From the NCBI GenBank assembly GCA_947469485.1, contig CANIPU010000017.1:1-61497 (forward strand): 61,497 bases of DNA. Direction: 5' to 3'. The DNA is from Chitinophagaceae bacterium. Its GTDB lineage: Bacteria; Bacteroidota; Bacteroidia; Chitinophagales; UBA10324. Position numbers and translations under genes: made by a program. The notes below the pieces were generated by a model that was given only the letters and a program-made list of their open reading frames with translations, made no database searches and had not been told where the DNA came from. Below are positions 29,811-38,300 of the stretch, piece by piece (the first letter of the stretch is position 1; the number at the start of each line of letters is the position of its first letter).

Positions 29811-30943
29811 TATGGACGGTTAAAATAGCTTGCGATATAATTTGGCAAACCAAGTTGTGGTTCACCACCGTTCAGATATAATGCTTGTTCAATAAATCCG
29901 CAGCCGATTCCTTTAACATTTGGATTAGGTATACATCCGAGATAATCACTGTGTTTGGCAACATATATTTTTCCATCCAATGCATTTTGCAAAGCCCCCA
30001 TTTTTTTATCCATCGATTGGGCTACTAAAACAGCAGATTGCATAATGTCAGCTGTTGTGGTAAGGGTAACATCCCATTGGTAAATTTCATTTGTTACATA
30101 AAAACTCAGGTATAATAATTTACTGTTAGGACTGAACTCACACCCATAAGCCATTTTACTTTGTGGTGTAAAAATCAATTTGTAATTGCTTAACTCTCCT
30201 GTTTCATTATTGAAATCATATAATTCAGCAAAATTGTTTTCATAAATAACCGAACATAATTTTTTTCCATCAGGCGAAAATTTCATGTATCCAATTGCAT
30301 TTCCATCAGTTGAAATTCCTCCCTGATAAATACTGCCGATTCTGCTGATTACAGCATTTTTAGCAACTCCATCTTTTGTTACGAGGTAGCAGTAAAAATT
30401 TCCGGTATTCCACCCATGAGCCATAACCCAAATGTCCTTTCCGTTTTTGTGTTTAACAGCAGTAAGCTTTTCAGCAGCAGAAGGAAGTAATAAAACATCT
30501 TTACCTACCACATCTCCCAAGCCACTTTCTTTTGTCATATCAATTTTATAATAACTAACTCCATTATTTGGCGGGTTAGCATATGCTCCAGCATCAGATG
30601 TGAAAAGATAAATAATATTCGGATTGGCCGGATTCGGAATTGCTATTGCAGATTGAGAAGATGAGTCGTGTCCCTTTAATGTTTTAGCATGAGGCATTAT
30701 CTTATGATACTTATTCCATATCTGCATTCCATTGGTATAAAACTGCAACCAGCCACCACTATTGCACATGGTTACACAACCTTCTTTTACATTCATAGCA
30801 CTTACAGTAACCGGAACAGGATAGGAATAAGAAAAATCAATTCCAGCTTTTTTTCCGAAAAACCAAATTGAAGCTTCTTTTTGTGCCCAGGAATTATTTG
30901 AAATAAAAAGCACGAAAACAAATAAGAGTAATCTTTTAATCAT
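29810..30943 (-). CDS. secreted WD40-like beta-propeller protein
   Basis: A 377-residue protein with a signal peptide (MIKRLLLFVFVLFISNNSWAQ). The rest resembles the N-terminal propeller module seen in large gliding-domain proteins of Bacteroidota: ASIWFFGKKAGIDFSYSYP, CVTMCNSGGWLQFYTNG, SSSQSAIAIPNPANPNIIY, FSPDGKKLCSVIY and the terminal PQLGLPNYIASYFNRP. In those proteins a CHU-C domain usually follows; here the protein stops directly after the propeller, with no sorting domain, so it probably stays in the periplasm. It is coupled to the membrane protein gene that follows. Confidence 0.75.
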   Translation of the reverse strand: MIKRLLLFVFVLFISNNSWAQKEASIWFFGKKAGIDFSYSYPVPVTVSAMNVKEGCVTMCNSGGWLQFYTNGMQIWNKYHKIMPHAKTLKGHDSSSQSAIAIPNPANPNIIYLFTSDAGAYANPPNNGVSYYKIDMTKESGLGDVVGKDVLLLPSAAEKLTAVKHKNGKDIWVMAHGWNTGNFYCYLVTKDGVAKNAVISRIGSIYQGGISTDGNAIGYMKFSPDGKKLCSVIYENNFAELYDFNNETGELSNYKLIFTPQSKMAYGCEFSPNSKLLYLSFYVTNEIYQWDVTLTTTADIMQSAVLVAQSMDKKMGALQNALDGKIYVAKHSDYLGCIPNPNVKGIGCGFIEQALYLNGGEPQLGLPNYIASYFNRP

Positions 30944-31246
30944 GCGTTAAAATTGAACTGATCCTTACAAATAATTGAAAGCTGGATTTTAACTTTCCCA
31001 CATTTGAATTGTTTTTCAATGGTTTTTGTGGATTTTTTGAAATAACTTATAAATCAAAGAGGCAGATAGTTTTGAATTTTCACTATTTATTTCAACAGAA
31101 TCTTATTCATTCATCGGTTTATAATTTTAGTAAAACACTGAACATCAGCTATTAATATTGGTTTTAACAGAAATATGCCAAAATGTTAAAAACTATTTTC
31201 TTGCTGTTGTTCGTTGCCAATGTGCTTTTCAGTTTACATTTGCCGC
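30944..31246. other. 303-bp intergenic region with the SRP RNA promoter
   Basis: An AT-rich region between the divergent propeller gene and the SRP RNA. The recognisable content is the promoter at 31214-31242. A 41-codon frame (31183-31308) runs across the promoter and into the RNA and is judged accidental. Nothing else was recognised. Confidence 0.6.
31214..31242 (+). promoter_or_regulatory. promoter of the SRP RNA gene
   Basis: TTG at 31214-31216, an 18-bp spacer, then TACATTTG at 31235-31242, an exact Bacteroidota -7 box (TAnnTTTG). The box ends five bases before the first base of the RNA's terminal stem at 31247, which is where transcription should start. Confidence 0.6.
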
Positions 31247-31341
31247 GGGCAAGTCTTATACGACCAGCTCCTGTGAACTCCCCCAGGGTCGGAAGGCAGC
31301 AAGGGTAAACGGTTGAGCGGTGCGATATAAGTAACTTGCCC
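31247..31341 (+). ncRNA. ffs: signal recognition particle RNA, small bacterial (4.5S) type
   Basis: About 95 nt. The conserved domain IV is unmistakable: cccccagggtcggaaggcag followed by caagggtaaac, with the GGAA tetraloop and the asymmetric loop that binds Ffh. The ends are complementary (gggcaagt at 31247-31254 with acttgccc at 31334-31341), closing the long hairpin. The RNA pairs with Ffh to target membrane proteins to the Sec translocon. There is no T-rich terminator directly after it; the fsa start codon lies 21 nt further on. Confidence 0.93.
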
Positions 31342-31362
31342 TTTCTTACACGAAAGTTACAT

Positions 31363-32019
31363 ATGAAATTCTTCATTGATACAGCAAACATTGCCCAGAT
31401 AAAGGAAGCCAAAGACCTTGGAATTCTTGATGGTGTTACTACCAACCCTTCGTTAATGGCCAAGGAAGGTATTAAGGGTGATGACAATATCATGGAGCAC
31501 TATTTAAAAATATGCGCCATTGTAAAGGGTGATGTTAGTGCCGAAGTTATTTCTGCTGATTATAAGAGTATTATTTCCGAAGGGAAAACACTTGCTGCAT
31601 TGCATCCGAATATTGTGGTGAAAGTGCCAATGATAAAAGATGGTATTAAAGCCATTAAGTATTTATCAGAGCAAGGAATTAAAACAAATTGCACACTTGC
31701 GTTTTCAGCAGGGCAGGCAATACTCGCTGCTAAAGCAGGCGCAACTTATATCTCTCCATTTGTTGGTCGCGTTGATGATAGTAACTGGGATGGAATTCAG
31801 CTGATTGCTCAGATCGTTCAGATCTATGGTATCTATGGCTATCCTACTCAGGTTCTTGCTGCTTCAATCCGAAGTTCATTACACATTGTTCGTTGTGCTG
31901 AAGTGGGCGCACATGTTGTTACTTGTCCGTTAGATGCAATTATGGGATTGTTGAAACATCCTTTAACTGACATTGGATTGGAGAAGTTTTTAGCAGACTT
32001 TAAAAAATCTCAGGCTTGA
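31363..32019 (+). CDS. fsa: transaldolase / fructose-6-phosphate aldolase family
   Basis: A 218-residue TIM-barrel aldolase starting at ATG 31363 (MKFFIDTANIAQIKEAKDLG); nine extra open codons upstream would run into the SRP RNA. Signatures: GVTTNPSLMAKEG, the Schiff-base lysine K87 in NIVVKVPMIKDG, and the SPFVGRVDD segment. Short proteins of this group act as transaldolase in the pentose phosphate pathway or as fructose-6-phosphate aldolase; sequence alone does not settle which. A strong terminator follows. Confidence 0.93.
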   Translation: MKFFIDTANIAQIKEAKDLGILDGVTTNPSLMAKEGIKGDDNIMEHYLKICAIVKGDVSAEVISADYKSIISEGKTLAALHPNIVVKVPMIKDGIKAIKYLSEQGIKTNCTLAFSAGQAILAAKAGATYISPFVGRVDDSNWDGIQLIAQIVQIYGIYGYPTQVLAASIRSSLHIVRCAEVGAHVVTCPLDAIMGLLKHPLTDIGLEKFLADFKKSQA

Positions 32020-32066
32020 TTAAATAAAAAAGGCAGAGACCTTGTAGCCATAGTTAATGCTTTTTT

Positions 32067-32104
32067 CTGTCCCGGTTCTTCACTGAACCGGGACAGTTTT
32101 TTTT
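32067..32104 (+). terminator. rho-independent terminator after fsa
   Basis: 12-bp perfect stem (ctgtcccggttc at 32067-32078, gaaccgggacag at 32085-32096), 6-nt loop, then eight T (32097-32104). It sits 47 bp after the fsa stop codon. Confidence 0.94.
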
Positions 32105-32171
32105 ACAGCTGTTCTGATTATCGTTCAGTGTCAAAATACTGTCATATCAATTAACGATATAAATAAGTTTC

Positions 32172-33617
32172 TTAAAACTTTCTTAAAACAGTAAACAGGG
32201 TGAGTAAAATAATTCCAATCACATTAAAAATAAATCCTGTGCGGTACATGGTTTTTAAATCAATGTATCCGCTTCCATATACAATTGTATTAGCAGCAGT
32301 TGCTACCGGTAACATGTAACCGAAAGATGCGGCAATGGTAGCAGGAACCATAAGAGTCAACGGGTCAACTCCAAGTGTTATACTCAATGGAATTAATATC
32401 GGAAGTATAAGTTGAACACTCGCCACATTACTTGCCATTTCACTCAGCAGGGTTACAAATGCAATTATTGCTAAAATGATAAGCCACGAAGGCAATGATT
32501 TAAGGCCAACTAAATTTTCTGCAAAAATTTTATCAAGCCCTGTTGATTCAAAACCTTCGGCAATTGCAAACCCGCAACCAAACAACAATATTATTTTGAA
32601 CGGAAGTTTTGTTACATCCTTCCACTCTAAAATATTTTCTTTTTTGCTTTTTGAAGCAGGAATAAGAAACAATGTAAATCCAGCAAGTATGGCAACAGTA
32701 CTGTCCTTGATATAAGAAGGCAGGCCAAATAAATTATTCCAGCCGGTCATTTTAAAATTTCCGAAATCAATATCAGCACGGGTGAACCATAAGAGCACAG
32801 TTATAAAAAAAACAGTCATCACCGATTTTTCTTCGCGACTCAGTTTACCCATTTTGTTTAATTCATCGCGGATGTGCTGCATATCAAATGGCAAATCATA
32901 TTTTTTTTCAATCACATAAAACCGCAACACACAATAGGCTAAAACAAAAAAGGTAATGCTGATAGGAAAAGCAAAAACAAACCATCGGAAAAAATTAATG
33001 GGCTCGGCACCCGGAACCATTTTTTCATAAAACCCGGCGAAAATCATATTGGGTGGTGTACCAACCATCGTAGAGAAACCACCAATGGATGCAGTGTAGG
33101 CAAGTGCGAGCATGTAGGCTGCGGCAACTTTCTTATGACCTTCGGGATGAAAAAGTTTTTCGTTACGGATAATTGCAAGCACTGCCGAAAACAACATGAT
33201 GGTGGTGGCGGTGTTTGAAATCCACATGGTAATTAAATAAGTGGTTACCATTATGCCGAGTAAAATGCGCGATGGTTTATTGCCGAGCAGCAAAATGATT
33301 TTATAAGCCATGCGGCTGTGCAGGTGCCACTTCTCCATTGCATAAGCAAGAAAAAAACCGCCTATGAATAAGAAAATGGTTTGCTCCATATACTGCGCCG
33401 CTGTTCTGTCGGCGCTCATAATTCCGAACAACGGAAAAAATATAATTGGTATAAGCGAGGTAACAGCCAGATCAATGGCTTCACTCATCCACCAGCCGGC
33501 AATCCATATCAGCAGAAAACACATTCGTGCGGCTGGAACCGGCAACCCTCTGGTTTCCATCCATTGCATGATAATGAAACCGGCCACAGGAAAAAACAGT
33601 AACTTAAACCATTTCAT
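32172..33617 (-). CDS. SLC13/DASS-type anion (dicarboxylate) : sodium symporter
   Basis: A 481-residue inner-membrane transporter with about eleven to twelve helices. Signatures of the divalent-anion:sodium family include SNTATTIMLFSAVLAI and GGFSTMVGTPPNMIFAGF in the first half, and the matching SEMASNVASVQLILPILIPL with PVATAANTIVYGSGY in the second half (the two SNT-type ion-binding motifs). The start is set at ATG 33617 (MKWFKLLFFPVAGF), since the open frame further upstream crosses the terminator of the preceding gene. The likely substrate is a C4-dicarboxylate, citrate, phosphate or sulfate; the sequence alone does not tell. Confidence 0.9.
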   Translation of the reverse strand: MKWFKLLFFPVAGFIIMQWMETRGLPVPAARMCFLLIWIAGWWMSEAIDLAVTSLIPIIFFPLFGIMSADRTAAQYMEQTIFLFIGGFFLAYAMEKWHLHSRMAYKIILLLGNKPSRILLGIMVTTYLITMWISNTATTIMLFSAVLAIIRNEKLFHPEGHKKVAAAYMLALAYTASIGGFSTMVGTPPNMIFAGFYEKMVPGAEPINFFRWFVFAFPISITFFVLAYCVLRFYVIEKKYDLPFDMQHIRDELNKMGKLSREEKSVMTVFFITVLLWFTRADIDFGNFKMTGWNNLFGLPSYIKDSTVAILAGFTLFLIPASKSKKENILEWKDVTKLPFKIILLFGCGFAIAEGFESTGLDKIFAENLVGLKSLPSWLIILAIIAFVTLLSEMASNVASVQLILPILIPLSITLGVDPLTLMVPATIAASFGYMLPVATAANTIVYGSGYIDLKTMYRTGFIFNVIGIILLTLFTVLRKF

Positions 33618-33690
33618 TGCGGGTGAAATGTAAGCCAAGTTTTTTGTGTTCGCTGTTTCGAAAAAATTGAAACAGAATAAATTCACAAAA

Positions 33691-33726
33691 AATAATAAAC
33701 CCTTCGCACTATTTGCACGAAGGGTT
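33691..33726 (-). terminator. rho-independent terminator after the 33740 gene
   Basis: On the minus strand the stem aacccttcg / cgaagggtt (plus coordinates 33718-33726 and 33698-33706, loop 11) is followed by a T-rich tail (tattattttttg). It begins 13 bp after the end of the hypothetical gene and lies upstream of the transporter's chosen start. Confidence 0.75.
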
Positions 33727-33739
33727 CTCATGCCATCGG

Positions 33740-34147
33740 TTATGGAACCGGAGGTTTTGGTTTCGGACCCGGTGAACTTGTATCCACCTTAAAGCCCCAC
33801 TCACCCAGTTTTTGTTCCTTGCCTTTAAATTTACCCAGCAGTGTATCACGCACTGCTGTAAGGCTTGAATAAACAGTACCGGGTGTGGTGGATGTTTGGT
33901 CTTCACCAATACCTAAAGCAATGTCACGGTCTTCAAATGCTTCTTCCGAATCTTTAGCCAACTGTTTTGCTTTCGCATTTTTTTGTTCAGCTTCAGTCAG
34001 ATTGGTATTGAAGGTTGCCATATCCAAACCATTAAGCGGACTGGCAACACCATCAAGCACATGCTTGGCACTCACTAACTTTGCCAACTCAATCAGCTTG
34101 TCAGGTTTCGCTTTGGGTATCTCCACACGAACATTTTTCTTAGCCAT
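33740..34147 (-). CDS. hypothetical protein, 135 residues
   Basis: Begins MAKKNVRVEIPKAKPDKL, has a helical middle rich in Glu/Lys/Ala (EAEQKNAKAKQLAKDSEEAF), and ends with a disordered Pro/Lys tail (SSPGPKPKPPVP). No signal peptide or membrane segment. I do not recognise a named family. It is a single-gene unit closed by its own terminator; its upstream region contains the 21-bp palindromic array starting about 170 bp away. Confidence 0.65.
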   Translation of the reverse strand: MAKKNVRVEIPKAKPDKLIELAKLVSAKHVLDGVASPLNGLDMATFNTNLTEAEQKNAKAKQLAKDSEEAFEDRDIALGIGEDQTSTTPGTVYSSLTAVRDTLLGKFKGKEQKLGEWGFKVDTSSPGPKPKPPVP

Positions 34148-34693
34148 ACAGGATACCTCTTTTCTGGTCCTGAGATTCGCCCTTATTGGCTGAGGAACTT
34201 TTCAATTGTTGCATACAATACAATTGGAATTTTATTGTTTAACGCAAAACCGCTGAAAGTATTGTCATTGTTGAGTCATATTGAAATAGAAAGACAAAAA
34301 CAGTTCCGGCAATGAAACAAAAACGACATCGTTTTTTTTAAAATCGAAGTCAATTTCTTCGAAAACGAAATCAGTTTCCATGAAGTTGAATTCGTTTTCG
34401 TGAACTTCGATATCGAAGTTGATGAAAACGAATTCGATGTTGGTGAAGTTGATGTCAGAGTTAACGAAATCGAATTCGAAGTTGCCGACTTTGATATCAA
34501 TCTCTGCGACCTCGGATTCGTTTTCGCCGAAAACGAATCCGATGTCGTTGAAAACGAATCCGATGTTGCCAACTTTGAATCTGATTTCTAAGAAAACGAA
34601 TTCGATTTTTTAAAAGTTAATTAAAAAGTTTCTTGAATTCCCTTTTTTATAATCAATACCAACCATGTAATTCTAAAATTAATAACCTAAAAC
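34148..34693. other. 546-bp intergenic region holding the 21-bp repeat array
   Basis: A gap between the minus-strand hypothetical gene and the minus-strand mazF-like gene. About 294 bp of it (34319-34612) is the palindromic array described separately. The rest (34148-34318 and 34613-34693) is AT-rich without recognisable genes; the promoter of the 33740-34147 gene must lie in the first part. Open frames on both strands across the array are by-products of the repeat period. Confidence 0.7.
34319..34612. repeat. array of fourteen 21-bp degenerate palindromic units
   Basis: Units begin at 34319, 34340, 34361, 34382, 34403, 34424, 34445, 34466, 34487, 34508, 34529, 34550, 34571 and 34592, in exact 21-bp register. 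A typical unit is GAAAACGAATTCGATGTT plus 3 bases (34424); units 34529, 34550 and 34592 are close copies. Most units are imperfect dyads centred on GAATTC, GATATC, GAAATC or GGATTC; unit 34403 (aacttcgatatcgaagtt) is a perfect 18-bp palindrome. Unit orientation varies: GAAAAC leads in some and GTTTTC trails in others (34382, 34508). All but one unit carry a T-C at the same place. It does not look like CRISPR (no spacers) and no good start codon leads into it. Confidence 0.85.
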
Positions 34694-35017
34694 TTAAATT
34701 GAAATATTAAATACCCCAATAAGTTTTTTGTCAATTGCTTTTATATCAGATTCTGATAAAACTCCGAGTTCGCCAAGTATTAGTTCCTTGTCAATTGTTG
34801 CAAGTTTGTTTAGCTTAATAATGGATTCAACTCTCAGACCATTGGTTTCAGTTGGCAGAATTTCCAAATCATGTGGTTCCTGCTTAATAATTTTTGAAGT
34901 TATGAAGGCAACAGTAACATCATAAATATCTGTTGCTAATATTAAGGCGGGTCTTGTTTTCATTCCTGAAAAATCGGTGAACGGAAAAGGAATCAGAATA
35001 ATTGTCCCCTTTTTCAT
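34694..35017 (-). CDS. MazF/PemK-type endoribonuclease toxin
   Basis: A 107-residue protein with the PemK/MazF fold signatures: GTIILIPFPFTDFSG at the N-terminus, MKTRPALILA with the conserved Arg, VAFITSKI, and the ESIIKLNKLATIDK strand. Toxins of this family cleave mRNA at short sequences and are blocked by the antitoxin encoded just upstream. Its start overlaps the antitoxin stop by 4 bp, so the antitoxin is made first. No chromosomal target can be inferred. Confidence 0.85.
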   Translation of the reverse strand: MKKGTIILIPFPFTDFSGMKTRPALILATDIYDVTVAFITSKIIKQEPHDLEILPTETNGLRVESIIKLNKLATIDKELILGELGVLSESDIKAIDKKLIGVFNISI

Positions 35018-35244
35018 TTGCCATATTTTACTTTCAAATCATTGACAGTATATATGTCTTTATCATCTGCCAGAAATTTGTACGACTTCGAATTCATATT
35101 TAACTGTGATACATCCTGAGTTAAAAGGCGCTGATTAATTTTTGACAACAGAAACTCAGCGAAGTCATGAATTTCTTTCAATTCATTTTCGGGCAACTGA
35201 CTCAGACTCGCCAATGTTTTTTCTATTAATTCCGTTTTACTCAT
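35014..35244 (-). CDS. antitoxin partner of the MazF-like toxin
   Basis: A 76-residue protein: an N-terminal helical part (LASLSQLPENELKEIHDFAEFLLSKI) of the DUF2281-like antitoxin type, followed by a flexible C-terminal part ending in DLKVKYGK that would wrap the toxin. The L-P-x-x-x-L-x-x-x-x-D-F-x-x-F-L pattern is the recognisable piece. It is the first gene of the pair, overlapping the toxin gene by 4 bp, and divergent from the LRR protein gene. Confidence 0.8.
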   Translation of the reverse strand: MSKTELIEKTLASLSQLPENELKEIHDFAEFLLSKINQRLLTQDVSQLNMNSKSYKFLADDKDIYTVNDLKVKYGK

Positions 35245-35264
35245 TGTAAAATATTTTTATCATT

Positions 35265-35272
35265 CAAAAGTA
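35265..35272 (-). promoter_or_regulatory. candidate -7 box for the toxin-antitoxin pair
   Basis: On the minus strand TACTTTTG matches TAnnTTTG exactly, 20 bp before the antitoxin ATG. No -33 element is clear at the standard spacing. Confidence 0.3.
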
Positions 35273-35298
35273 AGCAACCCAAAACAATTTTTCATTCT

Positions 35299-35306
35299 TA
35301 CATTTG
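35299..35306 (+). promoter_or_regulatory. candidate -7 box for the LRR protein gene
   Basis: TACATTTG matches TAnnTTTG exactly. Transcription from it would begin near 35313 and leave a leader of about 12 nt before the TTG start at 35325. The upstream TTG at 35304 falls inside this box, which argues against that codon being the start. Confidence 0.35.
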
Positions 35307-35324
35307 AGAGAAATAACAATACTA

Positions 35325-38300
35325 TTGAAGAAAGCACTTCTACTTTCATTTTTCATTTTTAGTTTTTCAATATCAAAAGCGCAGTGGGTAACTATACCTG
35401 ATGCGAATTTTGTTGCTTGGCTTCAAACAATTTATCCAACTTGCATGAATGGGATGTTGATGGATACTACTTGTAGTGGGATTGTGAATGATATTAATAT
35501 TTATTGTCAAAATCAAAATTTTTCTGATTTAACTGGAATTCAATATTTTGATAATCTCTTAGTTTTAGATTGCTCCAACAATCAAATAACAAACTTGCCA
35601 GCTCTACCTAATTCACTAATGAATCTTTATTGTAATAATAATTCATTAACGAGCTTGCCATCTCTTCCGAATTCATTAACTAGTGTTCATTGTTGGTATA
35701 ATTCATTAACGAGTTTGCCATCACTACCGAACTCTTTATATGAATTTATGTGTAGTTATAATTCACTAACGAGTTTGCCGGCTCTTCCGAATTCTTTGGC
35801 TACTCTTGATTGTAGAAATAATTCACTAACAATTTTACCATCTCTTCCGGATTCTTTAAATCAACTTAGTTGTAGTAATAATTCAATATCGAGTTTGCCA
35901 TCTCTTCCGAATTCTTTGACTAGTCTTGATTGTAGTAATAATCCATTAGGTAGCTTGCCATCGTTGCCGGATTCTTTAACTGTTCTTAATTGTTTTTATA
36001 ATTCATTAACGAGCTTGCCACCGATGCCGAATACTTTGATATTTCTTTGGTGTTATAATAATTCATTAACGAGTTTGCCATTGCTGTCTGATTCATTATT
36101 TTCTCTTTTGTGTAACAATAATTCATTAACGAGCTTGCCTTCACTGCCGAGTTCATTAACTAATTTAAGATGTTATAATAATTCCTTAACGAGTTTGCCC
36201 TCGCTGCCGAATTCTTTGACTTATCTTGATTGTTATAATAATTCATTAACAAGTTTACCCTCTCTGCCGAATTCTATGTACCGTCTTTATTGTAATAATA
36301 ATTCCTTAACGAGTTTACCCGCACTGCCTAATTCATTGACTCAATTTAATTGTAGTAATAATACATTAACAAGTTTGCCCCTGCTACCGAATTCTTTGCC
36401 TTATCTTGTATGTAATAATAATTCGTTAACAAGCTTACCTTCACTGCCGAATTCTTTGACTGATCTTATTTGTTATAATAATTCATTAACAAATTTGCCA
36501 GTCTTACCCCCATTATTACATTATTTTCAAATTCAAAATAATCCTGACATCTTATGCATGCCTCCATTGTTAAGTTTTTATGGAGGGGCCGTTAATTTTG
36601 ACATTTCAAATACGGGTATTACATGTTTACCAAATTATATTCAGCACGGAGGGTACATTGCTGCAATTGATACCATGCCTGTATGTGATGTGTTTAACAC
36701 CAATGGTTGTAATGGTGCATGGAGTATAAAAGGAACTATTGTTATAGATAGTGACAATTCTTGTGCAACAACAAATGATGGAACAGGAGTTTCAATGATA
36801 AAATTGAATCTCTTTGATTCAGGTAGTAATCTTATTCAACAAGTAATTGCAAATTGGGGTGGAGATTTTTCATTCAATACTCAACTTGGAAATTATTCTA
36901 CTTCAGTTGATACATTATATCTCCCATTCAATGTTTTATGTCCTACAAACAATAGTATAGCCAGCAATCTCACAGCAACTGATTCGATTGATTACAATGT
37001 TGATTTCAGATTAATTTGCAAACCGGGATTTGATATTGGTGTTTGGAGTACTATAGCAAATAATATTTTCTTTCCAGGAAATAGTACTTCAGTTTTCATT
37101 AATGCAGGAGATTTTTCTCAAAGTCTTTACAATGTCAGTTGCAATTCAGGAATCAGCGGAGAAGTAAAAGTTGTTATCAATGGTCCTGCAAATTACCTCT
37201 CGCCAATAGCAGGAGCACTAACTCCAACAGTAAATGGCGATACCTTGATTTATACAATTTCAGATTTTTCATTGGTAAATGCAGCAACTGATTTTGCTTT
37301 CAATGTTATCACTCATTCAAATGCACAATCAGGAAATCAGATTTGTTTTAGTGTAACAGTTACACCAACATCAGGCGACAACAATATTTCAAACAACATA
37401 CTCACCCATTGTTTTACAGTCAGCAATTCTTTTGATCCGAATGAAAAGGAAGTAAGTCCCGTTGGCAGTTTAGCTTATCCGTATAACGACTGGCTCACTT
37501 ACACCATTCATTTTCAAAACACAGGCACTGCAGCAGCACAACACATTCAGGTACTCGATACTTTGGATGCTGATTTAGATGCAAGCACTTTTCAGTTACT
37601 CTCTTATTCACACACACCAATGGTGCAGATAACCGGAAGCAATGTTGCTTTCAATTTTGTCAATATCAATTTACCTGACAGCACAACAAATTTAGCAGGT
37701 AGCATGGGTTATGTAATTTACAGAGTAATGCCAATGGCTAACCTGTTAGTGGGCACGGCAATAGAAAATACAGCAAGCATTTATTTTGATTTCAATACTC
37801 CGGTTGTCACTAACACAGTGAGCAATATAATTTGCAACCCAACCACTTCAACAACCACTTCAACCATTTGCGAAGGCGATATTTATTTTTTCGAAGGAAG
37901 CAATTTAACGATTGCAGGAAATTATTCGGTAACTCTTCAAGCTGTTGACGGCTGCGATTCAATTCTCAATCTTAATTTATTAGTTGACCCAACAATCATA
38001 AATTCGATTTCACAATCTATTTGTTCAGGAATAACTTTTGATTTCAACGGACAACAACTTTCTTCATCAGGAATTTATCACGATACATTAATTGCAATAA
38101 CCGGATGTGATTCTATCGTGAATCTTACTTTAACTATTATACCACCTGCAATATCTATTAACGAAACCATATGTTTTGGTGATTCAATCATTTTCAATGG
38201 AAATTATTATAGCACCAATAGCGTTCACATTGATACATTATTAAATAGCCTTGGTTGTGATTCTATTGTAACTCTCACACTCTCTGTTTTGCCTCTTGTT

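Noticed and set aside
31183-31308. 41-codon ORF with a signal-like N-terminus (MLKTIFLLLFVANVLF)
   Set aside because: It spans the SRP RNA promoter and the RNA itself; the apparent protein is best explained by those elements.
31164-31493. 109-codon minus-strand ORF opposite SRP RNA and fsa
   Set aside because: It is antisense to two well-supported genes and shows no family resemblance.
33618-33731. 38-codon N-terminal extension of the anion transporter
   Set aside because: It crosses the terminator of the preceding gene at 33691-33726, and the family-like start is the ATG at 33617.
34319-34612. CRISPR array
   Set aside because: Units are directly adjacent with no unique spacers, they are too degenerate and too short, and there are no cas genes in the window.
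34276-34613. Three overlapping open frames (34276-34572 minus; 34400-34591 and 34419-34613 plus) across the 21-bp array
   Set aside because: Because the period is a multiple of three and the unit lacks stop codons in several frames, open frames appear on both strands at once. The two longest rely on GTG or TTG starts and give low-complexity heptads, so coding is not supported.
35581-36540. CRISPR-like or satellite repeat
   Set aside because: The 60-bp repeats lie in frame inside a secreted LRR protein and encode regular 20-residue repeats.
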